This document shows, in pieces, positions 36,949-46,822 of a DNA stretch of 64,000 nt. Below the pieces are notes generated by a model. It had not been told where the DNA came from. It worked only from the letters and a program-made list of their open reading frames with translations, and did not search any database. Location: positions 1,543,501-1,607,500 of the forward strand of contig NZ_CP047146.1 of NCBI RefSeq assembly GCF_009834125.1, in the 5' to 3' direction. The position numbers were made by a program, and so were the translations under genes. The DNA comes from Streptomyces sp. GS7 (lineage in GTDB: Bacteria > Actinomycetota > Actinomycetes > Streptomycetales > Streptomycetaceae). Numbering within the stretch: position 1 is the stretch's first letter; every line of letters begins with the position of its first letter.

Positions 36949-38297
36949 GCCCCGCGGAACCAGTGGAAAGACGCCTTCCGCGTCCGCGCCAGCGTCCTCG
37001 CGTCGACATGGACGAGGCCGAACCGCTGCGCGTATCCCTCGGCCCATTCGAAGTTGTCGAGCAGGGTCCAGACGAAGTAGCCGCGGACGTCGGCGCCGGC
37101 TTCGATCGCCCGGTGCAGTGCCCGCAGGTGCCCGTCCAGGAAGGCGATCCGCTCGGTGTCGTCGATGCCGTCGTAGGAGCAGCCGTTCTCGGTGATCAGG
37201 ATCGGCGGCAGGCTCGCCCCGTACCGGTCGCGGAAGGACAGCAGCAGCTCGGTGAGTGCCTCGGGGACCACCGGCCAGTCGAAGGCGGTCCGCGGGTAGC
37301 CTTCGATCTTCCGCGGGGAGAAGGGGAGTTCGGGCGGCAGCGCGATCCCGGCGAAGTCGGCGGGGCCGGCCGTGTCCGGGTGCGGGGCGCCGACCCGGGT
37401 CGGCTGGTAGTAGTTGATGCCGTACCAGTCCAGCGGTGCGGAGATCACCGTCAGGTCGTCGGCGACCGGGCCCGGCAGCAGGGCCGCGAGTCCGTCGTCC
37501 GGGTAGCGGCCGAGCAGCAGCGGGTCCGCGAAGAGCCGGTTGAGGAGCAGGTCGTAGAGGTCGGCGGCGGCCGTGTCGGCCGCGGAGTCGGACGCCGGCC
37601 AGGTCGGGCCGTGCGAGTTGGCGATGCCGATGCCGGTGGCGCCGCGGGCGCGCAGCGCCTGGACGGCCAGGCCGTGGCCGAGCAGCAGGTGATGGGCGGC
37701 GGGCAGTGCGTCGAAGAGCAGGGTGCGGCCGGGTGCGTGCTGGCCCAGGCCGTAGCCGAGCAGGGTCAGCTCGGCCGGTTCGTTGAGGGTGATCCAGCGC
37801 TCCACCCGGTCCCCGAGCCGGGCCGCCACCGCGTCCGCGTACGCCGCGAAGTGCTCGGCGGTGTCCCGGGCGAGCCAGCCGCCGCCTTCTTCCAGGGCCT
37901 GCGGGGTGTCCCAGTGGAACAGCGTCGGCACCGGCGCGATCCCGGCCGCCAGCAGGGTGTCCACCAGCCGGTCGTAGAAGTCCAGCCCGGCTCCGTTGAC
38001 CGCACCGGCGCCGTCCGGCACCACGCGCGGCCAGGCCACCGAGAAGCGGTACGCGCCGACGCCCAGCTCCTCGATCAGCGCCACGTCCTCGCGGTAGCGG
38101 TGGTAGTGGTCGGTGGCCACCCGGGCGTCGGACCCGTCCTTGATGTGCCCGGCCTGCGCCGCGAACACGTCCCAGGTGGACCGCCCCCGCCCGTCCTCGT
38201 CCACCGCGCCCTCGATCTGCGGGGCGGAGGTGGCGACTCCCCAGAGGAAGCCGTCGGGGAAGCGGGGGAGGGGCGACGACGCCGGCACGGTGGTCAT
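36933..38297 (-). CDS. GH1 beta-glucosidase
   Basis: A 454-residue family 1 glycoside hydrolase. The N-terminal signature FPDGFLWGVATSAPQIEGA, the acid/base WITLNEP and the nucleophile ILITENGCSYDG are all present, as are the glycone-site DNFEWAEGYAQRFGLV residues. There is no signal peptide, so it is cytosolic, hydrolysing imported beta-glucosides. It is the only gene of its unit; its 3' end is part of the long inverted repeat shared with the intergenic region. There is no adjacent transporter. Confidence 0.93.
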   Translation of the reverse strand: MTTVPASSPLPRFPDGFLWGVATSAPQIEGAVDEDGRGRSTWDVFAAQAGHIKDGSDARVATDHYHRYREDVALIEELGVGAYRFSVAWPRVVPDGAGAVNGAGLDFYDRLVDTLLAAGIAPVPTLFHWDTPQALEEGGGWLARDTAEHFAAYADAVAARLGDRVERWITLNEPAELTLLGYGLGQHAPGRTLLFDALPAAHHLLLGHGLAVQALRARGATGIGIANSHGPTWPASDSAADTAAADLYDLLLNRLFADPLLLGRYPDDGLAALLPGPVADDLTVISAPLDWYGINYYQPTRVGAPHPDTAGPADFAGIALPPELPFSPRKIEGYPRTAFDWPVVPEALTELLLSFRDRYGASLPPILITENGCSYDGIDDTERIAFLDGHLRALHRAIEAGADVRGYFVWTLLDNFEWAEGYAQRFGLVHVDARTLARTRKASFHWFRGALRLA

Positions 38298-38373
38298 GGG
38301 CGGGATCCTCGTAACCGCCGGTAATGCCTGTCAAGGTGTGGGCGGGGCAGGGGAGTTGGTCGGCCGGTGCGCG

Positions 38374-38640
38374 TTATGCGCCTTCGTTCAGTAGCCGCGT
38401 GATCAGCTCCCGCTGGTCCTCGGTGAGGTGGGGGTCGGCGCAGTGGACCGTCTTCCCGTCGACGGTGATCTCGTAGCGGAAGCCGTCCGGCACCCCGGGC
38501 GGGGGAACGGGGTGGGCGTCGGCGACGGCCCGGTGGGCGAGGGCCTGCCAGTCGGCGGCGTCGGGGCGGCCGTCGGTGTCGACCTCGGCGCGGCGCTCGA
38601 TGCCGGCGAAGCCGCCGGTGCGCCGGATGTGGATACGCAT
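38374..38640 (-). CDS. Emfourin-like M4 protease inhibitor
   Basis: An 88-residue protein beginning MRIHIRRTGGFAGIERRAEVD, with FRYEITVDGKTVHCADPHLTEDQRELI near the end, a pattern typical of emfourin (protealysin inhibitor) and PepSY-less small partners of M4 peptidases. It lies 84 bp downstream of and in line with an M4 peptidase gene. Emfourin from Serratia is known to bind protealysin tightly, so the same role is inferred here. It has no signal peptide, like the protease. Confidence 0.8.
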   Translation of the reverse strand: MRIHIRRTGGFAGIERRAEVDTDGRPDAADWQALAHRAVADAHPVPPPGVPDGFRYEITVDGKTVHCADPHLTEDQRELITRLLNEGA

Positions 38641-38724
38641 ACCGGGCTCCTACCCCGCGGGGCGGCGGTAGTCGTGCCGAGGGGCGGGAACGGCACCCGG
38701 CCGCCCCGCCCCGCGGGCGCCGGG

Positions 38725-39810
38725 CTACTTCTTCCCGGTCACCCCGACCTCCGACCACGCCTTGACCATCGCGTCGTGCTCCGCGCCCGCGCCGTAGCGC
38801 GCCTGGGCGGCCTGGACGGTGAGCGCGGCGAAGTCCGCGAACTGGGCGTTCTTGGCCAGGTGGCCGCCGGTGAGCACGTCGTACCAGACCTGGCCGGCCC
38901 GCTCCCACGCCTTGCCGCCGAGGGTGCTGGCGGCGATGTAGAAGGCGTGGTTGGGGATCCCCGAATTGAGGTGCACCCCGCCGTTGTCGTCGGTGGTCGT
39001 GACGTACCCGGCCATCGTCGCGGGCTGCGGGTCCTTGCCCAGCTGGGGGTCGTCGTACGCGGTCCCGGGCGCCTTCATGGAGCGCAGGGCCTTGCCGTGG
39101 ACGCCCGGGGCGAGCAGGTCGGCGCCGATGAGCCAGTCGGCCTGGTCGGCGGTCTGGCCGAGCGCGTACTGCTTGATCAGCGAGCCGAAGACATCGGAGA
39201 TCGACTCGTTGAGAGCGCCGGACTGGCCCTGGTAGTCGAGGGCGGCGGTGTACTGGGTGACGCCGTGGGTCAGCTCGTGGCCGATGACGTCGACGGGGAT
39301 GGTGAAGTCCCGGAAGAGCCGGCCGTCGCCGTCGCCGAAGACCATCCGCTCGCCGTCCCAGAAGGCGTTGTCGTACTTGACGCCGTAGTGGACGGTGGCG
39401 TCCAGCGGCAGGCCCTTGCCGTCGATGGACTTGCGGCCGTACGCCTTCAGGTAGAACGCGAAGGTGGCGCCGAGGCCCGACTGGGCGCGGTTGACGGAGG
39501 CGTCCTTGGAGGGGCCGTCGGACTCGGCGTGGACTTCGGTGCCGGGGAGGTTCTGCTCGTGGCCGGCGTCGTAGATCGTGCGGTGGGGCTGGTCGGCGGC
39601 GGCGCGGGCCTCCTTGGGGGCGGCCGCGCGGCCGGCGAGGTCGGTGCGCCGGGTGCGGTGCCGGGCGTCGTGCTCCAGGGTGCTGCGGGCGGGTCCGTGC
39701 AGCTCCGGGTCGTCGGAGTCGGCGAGGTTGCCGAGGATGTGCGGCGGCACGATCGTGCAGAAGACGGGCGTGGTGGGGGCGGTGCGCTTCCGGGTCACGT
39801 TGTGGTCCAT
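38725..39810 (-). CDS. M4-family metallopeptidase, protealysin-like
   Basis: A 361-residue thermolysin-family zinc protease. The zinc motif is VIGHELTHGVTQY with the third ligand Glu in ALNESISDVFG, and the His of the transition-state site is in HLNSGIPNHAFY. The N terminus has no secretion signal; instead it has a short propeptide with the PPHILGNLA motif seen in protealysin-like precursors. Such proteases can act in the cytoplasm or be exported by other routes. The start ATG 39810 is supported by this propeptide; an earlier in-frame ATG at 39966 would add a non-conserved 52 residues. Followed by its likely inhibitor. Confidence 0.87.
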   Translation of the reverse strand: MDHNVTRKRTAPTTPVFCTIVPPHILGNLADSDDPELHGPARSTLEHDARHRTRRTDLAGRAAAPKEARAAADQPHRTIYDAGHEQNLPGTEVHAESDGPSKDASVNRAQSGLGATFAFYLKAYGRKSIDGKGLPLDATVHYGVKYDNAFWDGERMVFGDGDGRLFRDFTIPVDVIGHELTHGVTQYTAALDYQGQSGALNESISDVFGSLIKQYALGQTADQADWLIGADLLAPGVHGKALRSMKAPGTAYDDPQLGKDPQPATMAGYVTTTDDNGGVHLNSGIPNHAFYIAASTLGGKAWERAGQVWYDVLTGGHLAKNAQFADFAALTVQAAQARYGAGAEHDAMVKAWSEVGVTGKK

Positions 39811-39922
39811 GGACAAACGGTGGCACTGTGTAATCCGCCTGTCACTGCCGTTGGGCGAGATTCCCGAAAACGTGTGGTTGGTCGCATTTTCTCTGCTCCG
39901 TCCATCCGGTCCCGCATACTGA

Positions 39923-41860
<1,938 letters not shown>

Positions 41861-41880
41861 CCCCGGCCACGCCACGCCAC

Positions 41881-41912
41881 GCCCCGCCCCTCCCTCCGGG
41901 AAGGGGCGGGGC
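41881..41912 (+). terminator. Terminator after leuA
   Basis: Perfect 11-bp stem GCCCCGCCCCT / AGGGGCGGGGC with a 10-base loop. Confidence 0.8.
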
Positions 41913-42068
41913 CCCGCGTATTCCGGCCATGTGTCCGGGCGTTGTCCGATACGGGGTACTGACGGCGCATCACCAATGTGGCTAACATCACGTACCGAAC
42001 GGCGACGGGGCCGTGGGGGTACCTCCCCATGTCGTCAGGGCTTCGGGGGAGTTACGGAGGCAGACGTG

Positions 42069-42779
42069 ATGCGCAACTTGGGTGTGACGGGAGTGCGCAC
42101 GTCCTGGCGTACCGTCGCCGACGGCGAGTTCTTCTGTCCCGACTGCGGCGGCGACCGCAACTACCTCCGCCGCACCGGCCGGCGCCGCCTCACCCTCCTC
42201 GGGGTCCCGGTCCTGTCCCGCGGCACCGCCGGACCCGTCCTCGAATGCTCCGCCTGCCAGGGCCACTTCGGGCCGGACGCCCTCGACCACCCCACCACCG
42301 TCCGCTTCTCGGCGATGCTCCGGGACGCCGTGCACACCCTGACCCTGGCACTCCTGGCGGCCGGCGGCACGTCCTCCCGCACGGTCCGCGACACCGCCGT
42401 CGACACGGTCCGCGCGGCCGGATTCGACGACTGTTCCGAGGACCAGCTGCTCACCCTCCTCGCCGCGCTCGCCGCCGACAGCGGCCGGCTCACCGGCACC
42501 TACGACGCGGTCACCGGCGGGCACTGCGGAGCGCAGGGCCTCGACCCGTGCGGCACCGCGCTGGCCATAGAGCTCCACGAGGCGCTGGAGCCGCTGGCGC
42601 CCCATCTCGCCCCGGCCGGACGGGAGTCGCTGCTCCTCCAGGGTGCCCGCATCGCCCTCGCCGACGGCTCCTACACCCCCGCCGAACGCGAGGTGCTCGG
42701 CACGGTCGGCGCCGCCCTGACGCTCCGCCCGGCCGACGTGCACCGGCTGCTCGCCGCCGCGGCCCGCACCCCGAGGTAG
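42069..42779 (+). CDS. TerB-like protein with N-terminal zinc ribbon
   Basis: A 236-residue protein. The N-terminal 55 residues hold two Cys pairs (FFCPDCGGD and LECSACQGHF), a zinc ribbon. The rest is helical with two TerB-like halves; LLQGARIALADGSYTPAEREVL is the typical acidic TerB signature. Tellurite-resistance TerB domains bind metal at the membrane, but actinobacterial proteins of this kind have no proven role. GGAGG 8 bases upstream fixes the ATG. It converges on a P450 gene across an 18-bp perfect hairpin. Confidence 0.82.
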   Translation: MRNLGVTGVRTSWRTVADGEFFCPDCGGDRNYLRRTGRRRLTLLGVPVLSRGTAGPVLECSACQGHFGPDALDHPTTVRFSAMLRDAVHTLTLALLAAGGTSSRTVRDTAVDTVRAAGFDDCSEDQLLTLLAALAADSGRLTGTYDAVTGGHCGAQGLDPCGTALAIELHEALEPLAPHLAPAGRESLLLQGARIALADGSYTPAEREVLGTVGAALTLRPADVHRLLAAAARTPR

Positions 42780-42791
42780 CCGCGAAAAGAC

Positions 42792-42832
42792 GCCGACGGC
42801 CCCGCCACCGGGAAGGTGGCGGGGCCGTCGGC
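42792..42832. terminator. Bidirectional terminator between TerB-like and P450 genes
   Basis: Perfect 18-bp stem GCCGACGGCCCCGCCACC / GGTGGCGGGGCCGTCGGC with a 5-base loop; serves two convergent genes. Confidence 0.85.
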
Positions 42833-42855
42833 GGCGTACGGGAACGGCGGCGGGC

Positions 42856-44091
42856 TCAGCCGGCCGTCAGCCGCACCGGCAGGCTGCGCAGCCCGCCCGC
42901 GATGAAACCGCCCGCGGGCGCCAACTCGCCGGGCTCCACGGCCAGTCGCATGTCCGGGAAGCGGTCGAAGAGGGCCGGGAGCGCGGTGCGGGCCTCCAGG
43001 CGGGCCAGCGGCGCCCCGATGCAGTGGTGGACGCCGTGGCCGAACGCCAGATGCTCCTGGCTCGTCCGCCGGACGTCGAAGGCCGCCGCGTCCGGGCCGT
43101 GCTGCGCCGCGTCGCGGCCCGCCGCCGCGTACATCGGGAGCAGCGCCTCGCCCTTGCGGATCACCTCGCCGTGCGGCAGCTCGATGTCCGCGACGGCGAA
43201 GCGCAGCGGGAGACTGGCGATGCTGGGGGACCAGCGGAGCGTCTCCTCGATGACGTCGTTCCAGGAGACGGTGCCGTCGAGGACCAGCCGGAGCTGCTCG
43301 GGGTGGGTCAGCAGCGCGTACACCGCGTTGCCGAGCAGGTCGACGGTGGTCTCGTGGCCGGCGCCGATGACCAGGATCAGGGTGTCCAGCAGCTCCCGCT
43401 CCGTCATCCCCTGGCCCTCGTCGTCCCGCGCGGCGACCAGCAGGCTCGTCAGGTCGTCGGCGGGCTGTGCGCGCTTGGCGGCGACCAGGTCGCCGAGCAG
43501 CGCGTCGACCGACACCCAGGTCGCGCTCGCCTGCTCGGGCGTGGCCGTGGTGTCCATGATCTCCGCGACGATCCGGGCCAGTTCGACCCGCGGCCGCCCC
43601 TCGGGGTAGCCGAACAGCTCGCAGATCACCTGCATCGGCAGCGGGTGGTTGAAGGACTCGCGCAGATCGACGACCTCGCCGGCGGGGCGCGCCGCGAGGC
43701 CGTCCAGTAACGCGCGGGTGACCTGCTCCACCCGCGGCACCATGGCGTCGGTGCGGCGGGCGGTGAACGCCGGGGCGATCAGCTTGCGCAGCCGCCGGTG
43801 GTCGGCGCCGTACGCGGTGAACATGTTCGTCACGCCGATCCACGACTGCAGCCAGCTGCCGCGGATCTCCTCGCGCTGCCACTCCGGCCAGTGGGCCCGG
43901 GGGTCCTTGGACACCCGGTCGTCGGTCAGCAGCTCCTTCAGCAGGCCGTGGCCGGTGATCGCCCAGGCCGGGATGGAGCCGGGCAGCTCGATCCGGGCCG
44001 CCGGGCCTAGTTCGCGGAGGCGGGCTGCCTCGCCGTGGATGTCGGTGCCGGCCGGGTCGATGACATAGCGCTCTGCTCGCTGTTGTGCCAT
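42856..44091 (-). CDS. cvnF: Cytochrome P450, conservon type, CYP154-like (CvnF)
   Basis: A 411-residue soluble P450. I-helix LVIGAGHETTVDLLGN with the usual acid/Thr pair, K-helix EETLRW (intact ExxR), and heme loop LAFGHGVHHCIGAPLARLEA with the Cys ligand. It is the last gene of a six-gene conservon; its start overlaps the end of the preceding P450 gene by 85 bases. In Streptomyces coelicolor a CYP157/CYP154 pair follows a conservon in the same way. ATG 44091 is supported by AGGAG upstream. Confidence 0.9.
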   Translation of the reverse strand: MAQQRAERYVIDPAGTDIHGEAARLRELGPAARIELPGSIPAWAITGHGLLKELLTDDRVSKDPRAHWPEWQREEIRGSWLQSWIGVTNMFTAYGADHRRLRKLIAPAFTARRTDAMVPRVEQVTRALLDGLAARPAGEVVDLRESFNHPLPMQVICELFGYPEGRPRVELARIVAEIMDTTATPEQASATWVSVDALLGDLVAAKRAQPADDLTSLLVAARDDEGQGMTERELLDTLILVIGAGHETTVDLLGNAVYALLTHPEQLRLVLDGTVSWNDVIEETLRWSPSIASLPLRFAVADIELPHGEVIRKGEALLPMYAAAGRDAAQHGPDAAAFDVRRTSQEHLAFGHGVHHCIGAPLARLEARTALPALFDRFPDMRLAVEPGELAPAGGFIAGGLRSLPVRLTAG

Positions 44092-45437
44092 GGCGTGGCT
44101 CCTGCCTGGTCCGGGGTGATGGGGGTGAAGCGGGCCGGGAGGGCGGCCAGCGCCCGGTGGAAGGCCCCGTTGCGCCACTCCAGCTCACTGTGGTCGACGG
44201 CGAGTTCGATGTCCGAGAGCCAGGCGGTCAGCCGCTCGATCGCGGTGGTGGCGATCAGCAGCGCGTGCCGCTTCACGGGGCAGGCGTGCGGGCCCGCCGC
44301 CCACGACAGGTGCGAGCCGCTGCCCGAGCCGGGCGCCAGCACCTCCGTGGTGTCGAACTGGCTGTTGGCCGCCGCGTACGAGACCATCACCAGCTGCCCG
44401 GCGCGCACCCAGGTGCCGTGGAAGAAGACGTCGCGGACCGGGAAGTGGGCGGAGTAGTTGGTCAGCGGCGGGTCGTTCCACAGCACCTCGTTGATCGCGT
44501 CGTGCACGGTCAGCGCGCCGCCGGACAGGGTGTTGTAGTAGCGGTCGTCGGACAGCATCCGCGACAGGGCGTTGCCGATGAGGTTGGCGAGCGGCTCGTT
44601 GCCGGCGCCCATCACGAGGATGATCTGGTGGATCAGTTCCTCGTCGTTGAGCGCGTTGGGGTGGTCCATGAACCACGACGTGAGGTCCGGCCCGCGCGCC
44701 CCCTTCTTCGCGCCGACCAGCTCCATGATGTACGTGGTGAACGCCTCGTTGGCGGCGGCGGCCTCCTCGGGGGAATTGCCCTCCAGCATTCCCCCGATGG
44801 CCGCGATGAGCCGTTCGCTGTAGGAGTCCGGCAGCCCGAAGAGGCTGTTGAACATCAGGAGCGGGATCAGCCGCGCGTAGTCGGCGATCAGGTCGGCCTC
44901 GCCCCGGGCGCCGAAGCGCTGGATCAGGGTGTCCGCGGCATGCTGCACGCGGGCGCGCAGTTCGTGCGGCTCGACGAGCTTGAAGCTGTCGACGATGACG
45001 TCCCGGTAGCGGACGTGCGCCGGCCCGTCGCTGTAGAAGACGTTGGGGCGCCACATCAGCATCGGCATGACCGGGGTGTCCTGCGGGACGGTGGTCATCC
45101 ACTCCCGGGAGTCCTTGGACCAGGTGGCGTCGTCGTTCAGCAGGTCGAGCGCGGCCCGGTAGTCGGTCACCAGCATCGCGGTCACGTCGGGCGCGATCTC
45201 CACCGGCGCCAGCGCCCCGTACTGGCGCAGATGCCGGTAGAAGCGGTGCGGGTCGGCGGCGAAGTCCGGTCCGTACAGCTTCACCGGTGCGTGCGCGTCC
45301 GGCTGGGCCGGCGCCTGGTGCTGCGGCGCCCCGTGCGCCGGGCAGCCCGGCGGCGGCGCCTGCTCCTGCGGCGGGGGGACGGCCTGCGCGGGGCAGGACG
45401 GCGATGGTGCGGCGCCCGGCTGGTACGGGGAAGTCAC
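44007..45437 (-). CDS. cvnE: Cytochrome P450, CYP157-like, lacking the ExxR motif (CvnE)
   Basis: A 476-residue P450 with a Pro/Gln/Ala-rich N-terminal tail of about 50 residues. The heme Cys is present in WAAGPHACPVKRHALL. The K-helix reads INEVLWNDPP, so the canonical ExxR is EVLW, and the I-helix has GAGNEPLANLIGN with no Thr. Loss of ExxR is the known hallmark of CYP157 enzymes, and these pair with CYP154 in conservons. The first codon GTG 45437 overlaps the preceding GTPase stop by 4 bases. The C terminus runs 85 bases into the next P450 gene. Confidence 0.88.
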   Translation of the reverse strand: MTSPYQPGAAPSPSCPAQAVPPPQEQAPPPGCPAHGAPQHQAPAQPDAHAPVKLYGPDFAADPHRFYRHLRQYGALAPVEIAPDVTAMLVTDYRAALDLLNDDATWSKDSREWMTTVPQDTPVMPMLMWRPNVFYSDGPAHVRYRDVIVDSFKLVEPHELRARVQHAADTLIQRFGARGEADLIADYARLIPLLMFNSLFGLPDSYSERLIAAIGGMLEGNSPEEAAAANEAFTTYIMELVGAKKGARGPDLTSWFMDHPNALNDEELIHQIILVMGAGNEPLANLIGNALSRMLSDDRYYNTLSGGALTVHDAINEVLWNDPPLTNYSAHFPVRDVFFHGTWVRAGQLVMVSYAAANSQFDTTEVLAPGSGSGSHLSWAAGPHACPVKRHALLIATTAIERLTAWLSDIELAVDHSELEWRNGAFHRALAALPARFTPITPDQAGATPWHNSEQSAMSSTRPAPTSTARQPASAN

Positions 45438-46060
45438 GGGTTCGGGTTCTCCTCGGGGAGGTTGTCCAGGACATGGCGGACGAGTGCGATCAGCGCGTCG
45501 ACGGACTGCTCCTTGTCGCGGGCGTCGCACAGCACCAGCGGTGTGTCCGGGTGCAGATCGAGTGCGTCGCGGAGCTTTTCCACGTCGTACTGCGGGGCGT
45601 CCGGGAAGGTGTTGACCGCGACCGCGTACCGCAGCCCGGCCTCCTCGACGATGTCCATCACCTCGAACGAGTCCGCCAGCCGGCGGGTGTCCGCGAGGAC
45701 CAGGGCGCCCAGCGCGCCGCGTGCGATGTCCTGCCACAGCGGGCGGAAGCGTTTCTGCCCGGGTGTGCCGAACAGGTACAGCACCAGGTCCCCGGGCAGC
45801 GTCAGCCGCCCGAAGTCGATGGCGACGGTGGTGGTGGTCTTGTCCCGGACACCGGCGAGGTCGTCGACCATCGCGCCGGACTGCGTCATGACCTCTTCGG
45901 TGTGCAGCGGTTGGATTTCCGAGAGCGCACGGATCAGCGTGGTCTTGCCGACCCCGAACGGGCCCGCGACCAGCAGCTTCACCAGCGTCTGGCGGTCGCC
46001 GTCGAGGTACATGCCGCCGGTTCCGGGACCGGTGCTAGGACTTGAGAGAGCGGAGTCCAT
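45434..46060 (-). CDS. cvnD: Conservon small GTPase (CvnD)
   Basis: A 208-residue ATP/GTP-binding protein, similar in role to bacterial MglA-like small GTPases. P-loop VAGPFGVGKTTLIRAL, G3 LFGTPGQKRF, and a G4-like AVNTFPDA in place of NKxD. It is the signalling output of a conservon, a membrane complex resembling eukaryotic G-protein systems. Start ATG 46060 overlaps the DUF742 gene by 26 bases; an upstream in-frame ATG at 46138 would overlap it by 100 bases and is less likely. Confidence 0.9.
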   Translation of the reverse strand: MDSALSSPSTGPGTGGMYLDGDRQTLVKLLVAGPFGVGKTTLIRALSEIQPLHTEEVMTQSGAMVDDLAGVRDKTTTTVAIDFGRLTLPGDLVLYLFGTPGQKRFRPLWQDIARGALGALVLADTRRLADSFEVMDIVEEAGLRYAVAVNTFPDAPQYDVEKLRDALDLHPDTPLVLCDARDKEQSVDALIALVRHVLDNLPEENPNP

Positions 46061-46397
46061 CGAGAACCCTCTCCAGGATCTGCCGGTCGAATTGCTCGGC
46101 TTCGGGTATGGGGACTCGGGCGTGCAGGCGCCCGGCATCGACGAGGTCGGCCACCAGCACCTTCACCACGCTGACGGGCAGGTGGAGATGGGCGGCCACC
46201 TCGGCCAGAGTCAGCGCCCCGGGCTGGAGCAGCTCCAGGATCCGGTGCTCTTCGGGGCGTACCTCACTGGTGATCGGCATGTCCACGCCGTGCAGCACGG
46301 TCAGCCGGTCCAACGTGTTGCGGCTCGGCTGGGCGCGTCCGCCGGTCGCCAGATAGGCCGGTACGAGGCGCCGTCCGCCGCTCTGGCGGGGCGTCAT
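46035..46397 (-). CDS. cvnC: Conservon DUF742 protein (CvnC)
   Basis: A 120-residue DUF742 protein; residues 40-120 form a winged helix-like domain (PEEHRILELLQPGALTLAEVA and LPVSVVKVLVADLVDAGRL). CvnC proteins bind the other conservon components; the biochemical role is unresolved. ATG 46397 overlaps the roadblock stop (ATGA). Confidence 0.92.
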   Translation of the reverse strand: MTPRQSGGRRLVPAYLATGGRAQPSRNTLDRLTVLHGVDMPITSEVRPEEHRILELLQPGALTLAEVAAHLHLPVSVVKVLVADLVDAGRLHARVPIPEAEQFDRQILERVLDGLRSLKS

Positions 46398-46822
46398 GCC
46401 GGTGTACCGGTGTCCCGGGCGCGGCTGTTCATGACCTTGCTGCCCAGGGTCGTCACCTGGATCTGCATGTGGTGCGCGACGACGCCCATGTTCACCTCCG
46501 GACCGGCGAAGACGGCGAGGCAGGTGTTCTCCCCCGCTGGAATCGCGAAGACGAAACCTTCCTCCGACTCGATGACCGTCTGCCGCAGCCGGGTGTCGGT
46601 CTTCTCGGCGAACGCCGCGGTCACCGCGCGCCCCGCCCCCTGGAGCGCGGACATCATCGCCGCCACGCCCTCCGCGGCCTCCCGCGAAAGGCCCGGCGAG
46701 GCGCCCTCGATGAAGCCGTCGCCGGAGATGACGGCGGCGTGGACAACGTGCGGCAGCTCCAACAGAGGAGCCAGCACCCAGGACTTGTCCTCGGCGACAC
46801 GGCGGCGGGTGGGGCTGTTCAT
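46394..46822 (-). CDS. cvnB: Conservon roadblock/LC7 protein (CvnB)
   Basis: A 142-residue roadblock/LC7-fold protein (WVLAPLLELPHVVHAAVISGDG, GVAAMMSALQGAGRAV, NMGVVAHHMQIQVTTLG). In this family the roadblock protein may act as GTPase regulator for CvnD. ATGA overlaps link it to both neighbours. Confidence 0.93.
   Translation of the reverse strand: MNSPTRRRVAEDKSWVLAPLLELPHVVHAAVISGDGFIEGASPGLSREAAEGVAAMMSALQGAGRAVTAAFAEKTDTRLRQTVIESEEGFVFAIPAGENTCLAVFAGPEVNMGVVAHHMQIQVTTLGSKVMNSRARDTGTPA

Noticed and set aside
42000..42068. Hairpin around GGGGTACCTCCCC and GGGGGAGTTAC upstream of the TerB-like gene as a riboswitch
   Set aside because: The pairing is short and imperfect and no known riboswitch motif was recognised.
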